Of a DNA stretch of 64,000 nucleotides, positions 1 to 8,211 are shown piece after piece. The notes beneath the pieces were generated by a model. It did not search any database. It had not been told where the DNA came from and saw only the letters and a list, made by a program, of their open reading frames with translations. Numbering within the stretch: the stretch's first letter is position 1; each line of letters opens with the position of its first letter. Position numbers and translations under genes: made by a program. This stretch comes from an uncultured Mordavella sp. GTDB lineage: Bacteria > Bacillota > Clostridia > Lachnospirales > Lachnospiraceae. Location: the NCBI GenBank assembly GCA_902406105.1, contig CABPCP010000001.1:1-64000 (forward strand). The letters are read 5' to 3'.

Positions 1-33
1 GGGATTTTTAAAAAGCCCCCGGCCCCACTTACG

Positions 34-354
34 TTAATGCGGTGAAGTGGCCTTCAACCCGATGATCCCGATCAGCAGGAGCGCTACAAAGAACAGCCGG
101 GTCATGGTAAAGGATTCTTTAAACAGGACAATTCCCACAACGACCGCACCTAGCGCGCCGATACCGGTCCAGATGGCGTAGGATGTGCCAAGGGGCAGGG
201 TTTTGGTGGCTTGCGCCAGAAATAAAAAGCTGAAGACCATGCCGATGATGGTCAGAACTGAAAATTTCAGAACGCTGAAACCTTCAGAAAGTTTCAGGCA
301 GGTAGACCAGAAAACCTCTAAAAGTCCCGCAAAAAACAGAAATATCCATTCCAT
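34..354 (-). CDS. gdx: SMR-family exporter, Gdx/SugE type (probable guanidinium exporter)
   Basis: This 106-residue protein has the four membrane segments of small multidrug resistance transporters, which act as antiparallel dimers exchanging cation for protons. The essential membrane glutamate is present as E13 in LLEVFW. The later segment QATKTLPLGTSYAIWTGIGA is typical of the Gdx (SugE-like) branch, whose characterised members export guanidinium, rather than the promiscuous EmrE branch. The start at 354 was chosen because AGAGAGGAAA lies 6-7 bases before it; the 35 codons of in-frame upstream sequence fall in the structured leader. It is divergent from murI. Substrate is inferred from subgroup resemblance. 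Confidence 0.85.
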   Translation of the reverse strand: MEWIFLFFAGLLEVFWSTCLKLSEGFSVLKFSVLTIIGMVFSFLFLAQATKTLPLGTSYAIWTGIGALGAVVVGIVLFKESFTMTRLFFVALLLIGIIGLKATSPH

Positions 355-486
355 ATATCTTTTCCTCTCTTTCCTTTTGCCGCCCACAAAAAAAGCGTCA
401 AATCGGTATCTCCCAATGGCCTGCTGATACAGATCTAACGCATATTTACCCGGCGGCAAATTTTTACTATTATGATTTTATAACCA
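355..486 (-). promoter_or_regulatory. Structured 5' leader of the SMR exporter (candidate riboswitch)
   Basis: Read on the minus strand, the leader holds three nested helices: TTTGCCGCC (460-452) with GGCGGCAAA (384-376), GCGTTA (441-436) with TGACGC (400-395, one G-U pair), and GTATC (430-426) with GATAC (410-406). The outer helix ends just before the ribosome binding site (AGAGAGGAAA). SMR exporters of the Gdx group are often controlled by guanidine riboswitches. I could not match this leader to the guanidine-I, -II or -III consensus as I remember them, so the ligand is unknown. Regulation is inferred from structure and position only. Confidence 0.45.
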
Positions 487-492
487 AGCTAT

Positions 493-521
493 AATCTAGC
501 AAAGATTTTCTGGATTGTCAA
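493..521 (-). promoter_or_regulatory. Sigma-A promoter of the SMR exporter gene
   Basis: On the minus strand a perfect -35 TTGACA (521-516) is followed after 17 bp by TAGATT (498-493). It points at the SMR gene and predicts a transcript start near 486, which leaves a leader of about 130 nt before the start codon. Confidence 0.75.
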
Positions 522-538
522 GAAAAAAAGGATTCCTA

Positions 539-567
539 TTGATTTTTTGGGACAATCCCGGTATGAT
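539..567 (+). promoter_or_regulatory. Promoter of murI
   Basis: TTGATT (539-544), a 17-bp spacer and TATGAT (562-567) lie about 70 bp upstream of the murI start and are divergent from the SMR promoter. Confidence 0.55.
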
Positions 568-637
568 AAATCGCAGAGCGGCGGGGACCTTAAACGGCGG
601 TTCCCTGCTGGCAGAAGGATGAAAGGAAGTTGGAAAC

Positions 638-1432
638 GTGGATAGATCGGGAAAAAAGGGACTGCCGATCGGCTTTATGGACTCAGGGCTCGGCGGCTTG
701 AGTGTCCTTCGGGAAGCTGTCAGGATCATGCCCTACGATGATTTTATCTATTATGGAGATTCAAAAAACGCGCCCTATGGAGTGAAGGATCAGGAGACCA
801 TCCGCAGGCTTACCTTCCATGTAGTGGAGATGCTTTTGGAGCGGGGGATCAAGGGACTGGCTATTGCCTGTAATACCGCGACCAGCGCCGCGGTGGCGAA
901 GCTGAGGATATTGTACCCGAACCTTCCGATCGTGGGCATCGAACCAGCGGTAAAACCGGCGGTAGAGCAGAACCATGGAGGAAGGATCTTGGTAATGGCT
1001 ACGCCTATGACCATCCGCCAGGAGAAATTCCATAGGCTGTTGGAACGGCATAGAAATGGGAAGGAGGTAATCCCAGTGCCCTGCGCGGGGCTGATGGAAT
1101 TTGTAGAGCATGGTGAACTGGACGGAGATACGCTGGAAGCCTACTTTGAAGAACATTTGACTCCCTATCTGACCGAAGATACAGAAACGATCGTACTGGG
1201 CTGCACCCATTATCCATTTCTGAAAGGGTATCTGAAAAAATTCCTGGGAGACCGGAAGATCGCGTTGATCGACGGAAGTCTGGGCACGGCCATAGAACTT
1301 CGCAGGCGGCTTCTGGAACAGGGGCTGATCTGTGAAGAGAAACGGGACCGGAAGATTATCATTGAAAATTCGCTGGAAGACCCGGATATGATCGATAGAA
1401 GCTGGCGGCTTTTAAACCTTCCGATTGATTGA
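638..1432 (+). CDS. murI: Glutamate racemase
   Basis: This 264-residue protein interconverts L- and D-glutamate to supply D-Glu for peptidoglycan; it is cytoplasmic. The substrate-binding MDSGLGG motif starts at M14, the first catalytic cysteine is C78 in CNTA, and the second is C189 in GCTHYP with H191 beside it, so both general acid/base residues of the two-cysteine racemase mechanism are present. The length is normal for the family. The start is a GTG at 638 with AAGGAAG upstream. The next gene (a MerR regulator) has its own promoter, so murI is probably transcribed alone. Confidence 0.95.
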   Translation: MDRSGKKGLPIGFMDSGLGGLSVLREAVRIMPYDDFIYYGDSKNAPYGVKDQETIRRLTFHVVEMLLERGIKGLAIACNTATSAAVAKLRILYPNLPIVGIEPAVKPAVEQNHGGRILVMATPMTIRQEKFHRLLERHRNGKEVIPVPCAGLMEFVEHGELDGDTLEAYFEEHLTPYLTEDTETIVLGCTHYPFLKGYLKKFLGDRKIALIDGSLGTAIELRRRLLEQGLICEEKRDRKIIIENSLEDPDMIDRSWRLLNLPID

Positions 1433-1456
1433 TCGGAAGAGAAAAAGAAAAAAGTC

Positions 1457-1487
1457 TTGACCCTCCCCTTAGGGCAGGCATTATACT
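1457..1487 (+). promoter_or_regulatory. MerR-type promoter with 19-bp spacer and operator dyad
   Basis: TTGACC (1457-1462) and TATACT (1482-1487) are separated by 19 bp instead of 17. The spacer contains an imperfect dyad, CCTCCC...GGGCAGG. An overlong spacer carrying a dyad is the hallmark of promoters that MerR-family activators realign by twisting the DNA. It lies directly upstream of the MerR gene, which implies autoregulation. Confidence 0.7.
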
Positions 1488-1551
1488 GATTCCAGATCCG
1501 GATCAGAAAGCGGCGCGTTTGAAGAAGCAAAGCGCCGCGGAAAGGAGTATT

Positions 1552-2355
1552 ATGTTTACCATTGGGGAATTTTCCAGAATCTGCCAGGTAAGTATCAAGA
1601 CGCTGCGCCACTATGACAAGGTGGGACTTTTGAAGCCGGCGAAAGTCGATGCGCTTACAGGATATCGGTATTACAGCCAGGGCCAGCTGGAAGTGATGCT
1701 TCTTATCCAGAGGCTGAAGCGGTACGGATTTCCATTGGAAGAAATCCGAGGGATGCTAAACGGCGCAGAGGAAAAAGAGCTCTTTTCAAAATTGCTGCGG
1801 CAAAAGGAGAAGTTATTACAACAGCGGCAGGAGACGGATCAGATCTTGAAAGAATTGACCGGACACCTGCGGGATTTTGAAAGGACAGGTGATATTATGG
1901 GATATCAGAAGAAGTATGAGATCCAGCTTGTAGAAGCGCCGGAACGGAATGTGATCGCGTCCCGGCAGAAGATGGGTGTGGACGAATTTGGCCGGTACTA
2001 TGAGAAACTATATAAACGGGTGCCGGAAGAAAAGGTGACGCCAAATGGTATGGTGGGAGCTGTTTACTATGATGAAGAATTTGACCGCGAATGCAGCGAC
2101 ATTGAACTGGTGTTAGGAATCCGGGAGAAGGAGAAAGCGGACCGGATCATCGAATCCGGGCTGTGCGCGAGGACGGTCCACAAAGGCGCCTATTCTACCT
2201 TGTCTGAGGCATACGCGGCGTTGGTGACCTGGATTAAGGAACAAGGGTATCAGTGCAATGGGGCGCCTTATGAATTTTATCTGAAAACCCAGTTTGACGG
2301 ACTTTCACCGGAAGAGTGGGAGACAGAGATCTATTTTCCGATAGAGAGGGAATAA
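1552..2355 (+). CDS. MerR-family regulator with GyrI-like effector domain
   Basis: This 267-residue protein starts with a MerR winged helix (TIGEFSRICQVSIKTLRHYD, then GLLKPAKVD and GYRYYS), continues through a coiled-coil dimerisation helix at about residues 75-115, and ends with a GyrI-like/SOUL-type ligand-binding domain (about 120-267), as in BltR and BmrR multidrug-responsive activators. The start ATG at 1552 follows AAAGGAG; the in-frame upstream codons contain the promoter and are not translated. No transporter gene is adjacent downstream, so the target may be the gene itself or a distant locus. The ligand is unknown. Confidence 0.85.
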   Translation: MFTIGEFSRICQVSIKTLRHYDKVGLLKPAKVDALTGYRYYSQGQLEVMLLIQRLKRYGFPLEEIRGMLNGAEEKELFSKLLRQKEKLLQQRQETDQILKELTGHLRDFERTGDIMGYQKKYEIQLVEAPERNVIASRQKMGVDEFGRYYEKLYKRVPEEKVTPNGMVGAVYYDEEFDRECSDIELVLGIREKEKADRIIESGLCARTVHKGAYSTLSEAYAALVTWIKEQGYQCNGAPYEFYLKTQFDGLSPEEWETEIYFPIERE

Positions 2356-2373
2356 TCCAAAACGTGTCAATGC

Positions 2374-2417
2374 AGTTTGGGAAAATCACAAGATCGTGAT
2401 TTTCCCAAACTGTTTTT
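2374..2417 (+). terminator. Rho-independent terminator after the MerR gene
   Basis: A perfect 16-bp stem (AGTTTGGGAAAATCAC at 2374-2389 with its complement at 2396-2411) and a 6-nt loop are followed by TGTTTTT. It closes the MerR transcript before the two-component operon. Confidence 0.9.
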
Positions 2418-2443
2418 CATTTAGGAAAAAGATATGTTACACT
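2414..2443 (+). promoter_or_regulatory. Probable promoter of the two-component/ABC operon
   Basis: TTTTCA (2414-2419), 18 bp, then TACACT (2438-2443), about 30 bp before the response regulator start. The -35 is poor, so activation may need a regulator. Confidence 0.4.
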
Positions 2444-2472
2444 GATGAAGAAATTCATAAAAGGGGAAAGCT

Positions 2473-3135
2473 ATGCAAAAGATTTTAGTGATCGAAGATG
2501 ACTGGGAATTGAACGATAGTATCTGTTATGTGCTGGGACAGGAAGGGCTCCAGACTCTTTCCGCCCATTCCTTAGAAGAAGGGAAAGAGCAATATAGAAA
2601 GGGAGGGACAGCCTTGATCCTTTTGGATGTGAATCTGCCGGATGGAGAAGGGTTTGAATTCTGCCGTCGGATCGCCGGTCAGACGCCGGTGTTGTTTCTG
2701 ACAGCGAGAGATCTGGAAGAGGATGTCTTAAAAGGCTATGAACTGGGAGCGGAAGATTACGTGACAAAGCCATTTTCAATGAAGATCCTCCTAAAAAAGA
2801 TCAATGTGATCCTGAAGCGGATACAGGAAAAAGAAGGACAGATTTTTGACGATGGATTCTTAAGAATCGATTTAGGAAAGGCGCTGGTTCAGGTCCGGGG
2901 GCTGGAATGTGGGGTGACTCCCACCGAATTTCGTATCTTACAGGAATTTCTTGCCCGCAAAGGACAGCTTCTGACCTATGAAGTCTTGTTGGAAAGATTG
3001 TGGGATGGGGGAAATCAGTTTGTAGATAAGCATGCCCTGGCAGTGAATATCAACCGTCTGCGCAGAAAGATCGAGGATGGGGAACACAGATATATTTCAA
3101 ATGTATATGGGATGGGGTATCAATGGATTGGATAA
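2473..3135 (+). CDS. OmpR-family response regulator
   Basis: This 220-residue regulator has a receiver domain (about 1-115) with acidic residues EDD at 8-10, phospho-acceptor D52 in LLDVNLP and K99 in TKPFS. A winged-helix DNA-binding domain follows (about 125-220) with the recognition segment DKHALAVNINRLRRKIE. AAGGGG precedes the ATG. It overlaps the sensor kinase gene by 13 bp, so the two are translationally coupled. With the ABC transporter genes that follow, it resembles antimicrobial-peptide-sensing detoxification modules; the signal is an inference from that context. Confidence 0.92.
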   Translation: MQKILVIEDDWELNDSICYVLGQEGLQTLSAHSLEEGKEQYRKGGTALILLDVNLPDGEGFEFCRRIAGQTPVLFLTARDLEEDVLKGYELGAEDYVTKPFSMKILLKKINVILKRIQEKEGQIFDDGFLRIDLGKALVQVRGLECGVTPTEFRILQEFLARKGQLLTYEVLLERLWDGGNQFVDKHALAVNINRLRRKIEDGEHRYISNVYGMGYQWIG

Positions 3136-4058
3136 GCATAGCCGCGGTTTTTCTTTTGGCCGCGGCAGGAATATTGTTATGGAAAAATTGGAAACTGAAA
3201 CGAGACATCTATGATTTTGCCGGCCGGCTGGAGAAGAACCTGGATGCGGTCATGTCCGGCGGCAGACTTGATCCTGCGGAGGACATCGAGGACTCTCTTT
3301 TGGGAAAGATCAATGAAAAATTGATCCGCGCAGATCAAATCTGGAAACGAAAGGAGCAGGAGAGCAGCAGGAGCAGGGAAGCTGTCAAAGAGCTGATTTC
3401 CGATATTTCTCATCAGACGCGCACGCCGATCGCCAATCAGAAGATCTGCCTGGAAATCCTGAAAAGCCAGAACCTTCCGGAAGAGACCAGAAATTTCCTG
3501 GAGAAGCTGGAACACCAGGCGGAGAAGCTGGAATTCTTGTTTCAAAACCTGGTCAAATTATCCCGTTTGGAGGCAGGTGTGATCCAGATCCGCAAGAAGG
3601 AAGAAAACCTGACACAGACCCTGCGGACGGCAGTCCAGGAGGTGGTTCCCCAGGCAGCCGCAAAAGGGATTGCTCTGGGTGCCCGTGTGGAGGAGAATCT
3701 TCGAGTCTCTCATGACAGAAAATGGACGGAAGAAGCGGTCTATAATCTCTTGGAAAATGCTGTGAAATACACCAAAGCCGGAGGATCTATCCTGATCTAT
3801 GCAGGAAAAGGGGAGTTTTTCACAGAGATTCATGTGGAGGATACAGGAAAGGGAATCAAAAAAGAGCGTCAGGCCCAGATTTTTAACAGATTTTATCGGG
3901 AACCAGAGGTGCATAGTGAGGAAGGAATCGGCATTGGGCTTTACCTGGTCCGCCAGATCGCGGAAGGGCAGGGCGGCTATGTGGAAGTACATTCAGAGCC
4001 GGGAAGAGGGTCGGATTTTTGTATCTGCCTGCCAAATGGCAAGAAGAAAGAAGGGTGA
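3123..4058 (+). CDS. Sensor histidine kinase with short N-terminal membrane segment
   Basis: This 311-residue kinase has a single clear membrane segment at residues 4-20 and no sizeable extracellular domain. A cytoplasmic linker leads to a HisKA domain with H97 in DISHQTRTP. The HATPase_c domain carries the N-box NLLENAVKYT, the G1 box DTGKGI and the G2 box GIGIGLYL. It pairs with the overlapping response regulator. The lack of a sensor domain fits kinases that read the activity of a partner ABC transporter, such as the FtsX-type permease encoded just downstream, but that is inference. Confidence 0.9.
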   Translation: MDWISIAAVFLLAAAGILLWKNWKLKRDIYDFAGRLEKNLDAVMSGGRLDPAEDIEDSLLGKINEKLIRADQIWKRKEQESSRSREAVKELISDISHQTRTPIANQKICLEILKSQNLPEETRNFLEKLEHQAEKLEFLFQNLVKLSRLEAGVIQIRKKEENLTQTLRTAVQEVVPQAAAKGIALGARVEENLRVSHDRKWTEEAVYNLLENAVKYTKAGGSILIYAGKGEFFTEIHVEDTGKGIKKERQAQIFNRFYREPEVHSEEGIGIGLYLVRQIAEGQGGYVEVHSEPGRGSDFCICLPNGKKKEG

Positions 4059-4061
4059 TAG

Positions 4062-4075
4062 TCACAGTTTTGTGA
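4062..4075. promoter_or_regulatory. Candidate operator upstream of the ABC genes
   Basis: The dyad TCACA-gttt-TGTGA lies in the 94-bp gap between the kinase and ATPase genes, with a further half-like copy CTGTGA near 4100. It may be the response-regulator site that boosts transporter expression. Confidence 0.3.
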
Positions 4076-4152
4076 TCATGTTCAAATGAGACTGGTCTGT
4101 GATTTTTGCCTGTTAGGATAAGCATATCTTGAAAAAGATAAGGAGGCAGAAT

Positions 4153-4848
4153 ATGAACGATTGGATCGTGAAAACAGAACAGTTGAAGAAATACTACCGA
4201 TTAGGAGATAATACGGTCAAAGCCCTGGATGGTGTGGATTTCCGGGTAAGAGAGCGGGAATTTGTGGCCTTGATCGGAAAATCCGGGAGCGGCAAGAGCA
4301 CTCTCCTTCATATGATCGGAGGTCTGGACGTGCCTACCGCTGGGGAGGTTTATGTGGCGGGAAGGAAGCTGTCTGGCATGAAGAAAGAACAGCTTGCGGT
4401 CTTCCGCCGGAGAAAAGTGGGATTTGTGTTCCAGAGTTATAACCTGGTACCAGATCTAAATGTATATGAAAATGTGGTTCTTCCGGTGGAATTGGATGGA
4501 AGAAGAGTGGATCACAAGTTTGTTCGGGAAATCCTGGACTTCCTTCAATTGGAAGAAAAGAAAGAAGCTCTTCCAGGTACGCTTTCCGGCGGACAGCAGC
4601 AGCGGGTAGCCATCGCAAGAGCGATCGCGGCTAAGCCGGCGATCCTTCTGGCGGATGAGCCTACAGGCAATCTGGATACGGCTGCCAGCCATGATGTGAT
4701 CGGGCTCTTAAAAGTGGCGGCGAGAGAATTCCAGCAGACTATCATCCTGATCACCCACGATATGGATATCGCCCAGATGGCAGATCGGATCGTGCATATC
4801 GAGGACGGCAAGATCGTAAAGGCAGGTGACGGTTATGCTGAGCAATAA
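4153..4848 (+). CDS. ABC transporter ATP-binding protein (MacB/BceA-like)
   Basis: This 231-residue ATPase has Walker [10 protein letters not shown] (42-50), Q-loop region [10 protein letters not shown], signature [14 protein letters not shown], Walker [13 protein letters not shown] and the switch histidine in ITHD. It belongs to the LolD/MacB/BceA class that powers FtsX-type permeases for mechanotransmission rather than channel transport. The start at 4153 follows AAGGAGG by 7-8 bases; an in-frame start at 4129 has no such site. It overlaps the permease gene, so the two form one transporter. Confidence 0.93.
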   Translation: MNDWIVKTEQLKKYYRLGDNTVKALDGVDFRVREREFVALIGKSGSGKSTLLHMIGGLDVPTAGEVYVAGRKLSGMKKEQLAVFRRRKVGFVFQSYNLVPDLNVYENVVLPVELDGRRVDHKFVREILDFLQLEEKKEALPGTLSGGQQQRVAIARAIAAKPAILLADEPTGNLDTAASHDVIGLLKVAAREFQQTIILITHDMDIAQMADRIVHIEDGKIVKAGDGYAEQ

Positions 4849-7336
4849 TAATCAAAAAGTGATCCGCCGGATGGCTGGCCGGTCATTGAAGAGCAATCGG
4901 GGCCGGACGGCCATCCTGCTGCTGGCCATCGTCTTGTCTGTATTTATGCTGTTCAGTGTATTTACGGTGGGCATCACATACTACAAGATGTTCCAGGTAC
5001 AGAATATCCGTATGAGCGGCGCCAAGTTTGATGCCATCATGTACGGACTGACCGATGCCCAGCGGGAGAAGTGTGAGACAGACCCGGATATCGTGAAGAC
5101 GGGGATCTGTGCGGTAGCAGGAGCTATTGAATCGACAGAATACGATGATACGGTAAGTGTGGGTCTGATATGGGCGGATGAAATTTACTGGAGGGAGATG
5201 AAAGCGCCTGCCAGGAAATGGATGAAGGGGACATATCCGCGGGCGGAGCAGGAGATCTTGGTGACGGAAAAAGCGCTGGAAGCCTGCGGAACGCCGGATC
5301 TGACGATCGGAGATACACTGACCGCCCAATATATAGACGGAAGCGGCCAGAAAAAAACCGGAGAATTCAAGATTTCCGGAATTTGGGACGGATACGGGGA
5401 CCAGAAGGTGTTCTATGTATCGGAAGCGTTTTACCGGCAGTGCGGTTATCAGCTCTCCGATGCGGCTTCCGGCAGATATCACATTGATTTTAAGCAGAAA
5501 TTTATGACGGAAAAGGCCCAGGAGGATTTTATCGAAAGCCTGGATTTGGGAAAACAGCAGCGTCTTTTCTATACCGTTGAGATGGGGGAATCGATTCCTC
5601 TCTTCCTGGGACTATGCGGCATTGCCCTGGTGACTTGTTTTTGCGCCTATCTTTTGATCTATAATATCTTATATTTGTCCGTATCAGGAAATGTCCGGTA
5701 TTATGGACTTTTACAGACGATCGGCATGACCGGAAGCCAGATCCGCGGGCTTTTAAGACGGCAGATGCTGCTCCTTGGGAGCGGCGGGATCCTGGCCGGG
5801 TTGGCTCTTGGAAGCGGTGTTTCCTTCGTCTTGATCCCGTCTGTGGTACGGTTCTTAGGGGTACGGGAAGAGGCGGGAAAGATTCAGATTGCCTTTCACC
5901 CGGCGGTATTTGCGTTGACGATTCTTTTGGCGGCAATAACGATATGGATCGGGAGCCGCAAACCAGCCCGGATGGCAGAGGCTATTTCTCCGATTGAGGC
6001 TTTGGGTTACCGGCCATCCGGCGGAAGGAAAAGCAGCCGCAAGACGGCGAAAGGAAAGCTGTTATGGAGGATGGCGCTGGAACAGCTGAAAAAGGACAAG
6101 AAAAAAACTGTGGTGATCACCTTGTCTCTGGCGGCGGGCTTATCGGTATTCTTATGTCTGATCACTCTGATCCAAAGCCGGGGCCCCAGGACTTTTGTCA
6201 GTACCTATATGGATGTAGATATGACCATAGAAAATGACACAATGAAGAAAGAAGACCATAAGGAATGGCGGGATATTTTAGACGGCCAGTTCCTGGGGGC
6301 GATCAGGAGTAATTCCAAAGTACAGGAGATGCATCCGATAGTGGTGTCAGAGATCATGATCCCCTGGGAACCGGAGGTGGCGGATCGGTGGATGCGGGAG
6401 GTTTACGCCACGTGGATGTCTGTCCCTTATGAAGAAGACGTGGAAGAGTATAAAGCACATCCGGAGAATTTCGGTACTTTTCTGGTAGGGATCGATGAAA
6501 CGGATTTTGACCAAATGCAGCAGGGATTGGAGAAAAAGATCGATAAGAAAGACTTTCTGGAAGGAAAGACCTGCGTACTATACCGGGATCAGCTGGATTT
6601 TACAGCAGAAGATTTCGCGAAAGAAAAGATTACCTGCGCGGAATACGGGAATGGGGAGAATACCAGATCCTTTGAGATCGCGGGACTTACGGATGAAGAC
6701 TATTATACAGGTCCTATGCTTGGAATACCGCCGGCGGTCATTGTCAGCCAGAAGGCGGTAGAGCAATGGAATCTCTCGCCCTTTGTATCTAAAGTGAGCA
6801 TCCAGTACCAGGAATCCTATGATGAGGCGGCGGAGCAGGCTATGGTGGGTCTTATGGATGGAAGCCCGGACGCCAGAGATTTTTCTTACGTTTCTAAGAT
6901 CGAAGAGGCAAAGAACGTGAAAGAAGCACAAGGGAATATGATGGAAGTTGGAATCGGGATCGCGGCCATCCTGGCCCTGATCGGAATCTTAAACTATGTG
7001 AATACGGTGATCGGAAATATCCAAAGCCGTCAGGCAGAGCTGGCAGTTTTGGAGAGTATTGGAATGACGGACCGTCAAAGGAATCGGCTGCTTATGCTGG
7101 AAGGCGCCTTTTTCGCGGGACTTTCGATCTGTCTGACCGGGACTTTAGGACTTGCGGTGACCTATGGCGTGTACCAGTCTATGAATTATATGGGAGCGCC
7201 CTTTGCAGTGCCGATCCTTCCGGTGGCGGCTGTGGCCGTGCTGATTTTGATAATCTGCATGGCGGTTCCGGTGGCGGCCGGGAAATGGATGGAAAGGCGG
7301 GGCAGTGTGGTAGAGCGGATCAAAGGCGTGGAGTAG
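4835..7336 (+). CDS. FtsX-type ABC transporter permease
   Basis: This protein of about 834 residues has an N-terminal membrane anchor (about 25-48), a large extracytoplasmic domain, a first FtsX block of three helices (about 255-375), a second anchor (about 420-445), a second extracytoplasmic domain and a final FtsX block of three helices (about 705-825). This is the duplicated 4+4 helix layout of exporters that push peptides or lipids off the outer membrane face. The ATG at 4835 is preferred over the GTG at 4826 because AGGTG is 6 bases upstream; both overlap the ATPase gene. Substrate is unknown; a cell-wall-active peptide is plausible from the kinase/regulator context. Confidence 0.88.
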   Translation: MLSNNNQKVIRRMAGRSLKSNRGRTAILLLAIVLSVFMLFSVFTVGITYYKMFQVQNIRMSGAKFDAIMYGLTDAQREKCETDPDIVKTGICAVAGAIESTEYDDTVSVGLIWADEIYWREMKAPARKWMKGTYPRAEQEILVTEKALEACGTPDLTIGDTLTAQYIDGSGQKKTGEFKISGIWDGYGDQKVFYVSEAFYRQCGYQLSDAASGRYHIDFKQKFMTEKAQEDFIESLDLGKQQRLFYTVEMGESIPLFLGLCGIALVTCFCAYLLIYNILYLSVSGNVRYYGLLQTIGMTGSQIRGLLRRQMLLLGSGGILAGLALGSGVSFVLIPSVVRFLGVREEAGKIQIAFHPAVFALTILLAAITIWIGSRKPARMAEAISPIEALGYRPSGGRKSSRKTAKGKLLWRMALEQLKKDKKKTVVITLSLAAGLSVFLCLITLIQSRGPRTFVSTYMDVDMTIENDTMKKEDHKEWRDILDGQFLGAIRSNSKVQEMHPIVVSEIMIPWEPEVADRWMREVYATWMSVPYEEDVEEYKAHPENFGTFLVGIDETDFDQMQQGLEKKIDKKDFLEGKTCVLYRDQLDFTAEDFAKEKITCAEYGNGENTRSFEIAGLTDEDYYTGPMLGIPPAVIVSQKAVEQWNLSPFVSKVSIQYQESYDEAAEQAMVGLMDGSPDARDFSYVSKIEEAKNVKEAQGNMMEVGIGIAAILALIGILNYVNTVIGNIQSRQAELAVLESIGMTDRQRNRLLMLEGAFFAGLSICLTGTLGLAVTYGVYQSMNYMGAPFAVPILPVAAVAVLILIICMAVPVAAGKWMERRGSVVERIKGVE

Positions 7337-7405
7337 ATTTGAATTTGAGGGCTTCCCCAAAACGGCCAATAGAAGTAGAATGGAGGCGAGAAGAAAAGAA
7401 GGATA

Positions 7406-7966
7406 ATGACTATGAAACTGGCGGTGATCTTTCCCGGAATCGGCTATCATGCGGATAAGCCGCTGCTGTACTACAGCAAGATGCTTGTGAAAAACCTGGG
7501 ATATGAGATACGGGAGGTGCCCTATGGAGATTTCCCAGAAGGAGTAAAAGGTTCCAAAGAGAAGATGGAAAAGGCATTTTTTAGCGCGGTAAAACAGGCG
7601 GAACAGATATTGGCGGATGTGGAATTTGCAAAATATGAGGAAATCCTTTTCATCTCGAAAAGCGTAGGGACGGCAGTGGCCTCCGCCTTTGCTTTGAAGC
7701 AGGGATTGAAAACACGGAACATCTACTATACGCCGGTGGAGGCTTCCTTCCAGTTTATGAAACAGGAAGGCCTGGTATTTCATGGAACAAACGATTCCTG
7801 GGTAGAGACGAAGATCGTGGAGGAAGGGTGCAGACAGGCAGGATTTCCGCTGGTGACCATTCCAGAAGCAGACCATTCCTTAGAGACAAAAGAAGTAGGG
7901 ACAGATTTGGAAAACCTGAAACAGATCATGAAGAAAACAGAAGAGTATATATGCAGAAGAAATTGA
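7406..7966 (+). CDS. Small alpha/beta hydrolase
   Basis: This 186-residue protein has a nucleophile elbow SKSVG at about residues 84-88, a candidate acid in GTNDSWVE (about 130-137) and a candidate catalytic histidine in EADHSLE (about 151-157), in the order of the alpha/beta hydrolase triad. It has no signal peptide, so it acts in the cytoplasm. AGAAGGA lies just upstream; the ATG at 7412 is an alternative start. It is separated from the ABC permease by 70 bp and may be co-transcribed. Substrate is not predictable from sequence. Confidence 0.7.
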   Translation: MTMKLAVIFPGIGYHADKPLLYYSKMLVKNLGYEIREVPYGDFPEGVKGSKEKMEKAFFSAVKQAEQILADVEFAKYEEILFISKSVGTAVASAFALKQGLKTRNIYYTPVEASFQFMKQEGLVFHGTNDSWVETKIVEEGCRQAGFPLVTIPEADHSLETKEVGTDLENLKQIMKKTEEYICRRN

Positions 7967-8006
7967 TATTTTATAAAAGATATGCTATTCTCAATAGACA
8001 AAGATG

Positions 8007-8031
8007 CCGGGCAGCCGTTCTGTCTGCCCGG
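8007..8031 (+). terminator. GC-rich hairpin after the hydrolase gene
   Basis: The stem CCGGGCAG (8007-8014) pairs with CTGCCCGG (8024-8031) across a 9-nt loop, 40 bp past the stop codon. There is no U-run, so it is a weak terminator or an RNA-stabilising hairpin. Confidence 0.4.
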
Positions 8032-8211
8032 TGAAGTCTGTATCATTGCAGACGTATTAGTTTCAATGTAAGTTCTGATCAAAAACCCCAATGACAAGAC
8101 AATGTATAGGATGTGCAGGATAAAATTCTGTCTTTTACCAGACTGGCAAATGTGCTACCATAAGGGAAAGACCGGGGTTCTTTCCTGCGCATGCGGGAAA
8201 GGAGCGGTCTG

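Noticed and set aside
355..486. Guanidine-I, -II or -III riboswitch assignment
   Set aside because: The characteristic conserved loops (for example ACGR tetraloops of class II) are absent from the leader; only the structured leader is reported.
7145..7876. Long antisense frame opposite the permease and hydrolase
   Set aside because: It is His/Arg/Ser-rich with no family match and overlaps two well-supported genes.
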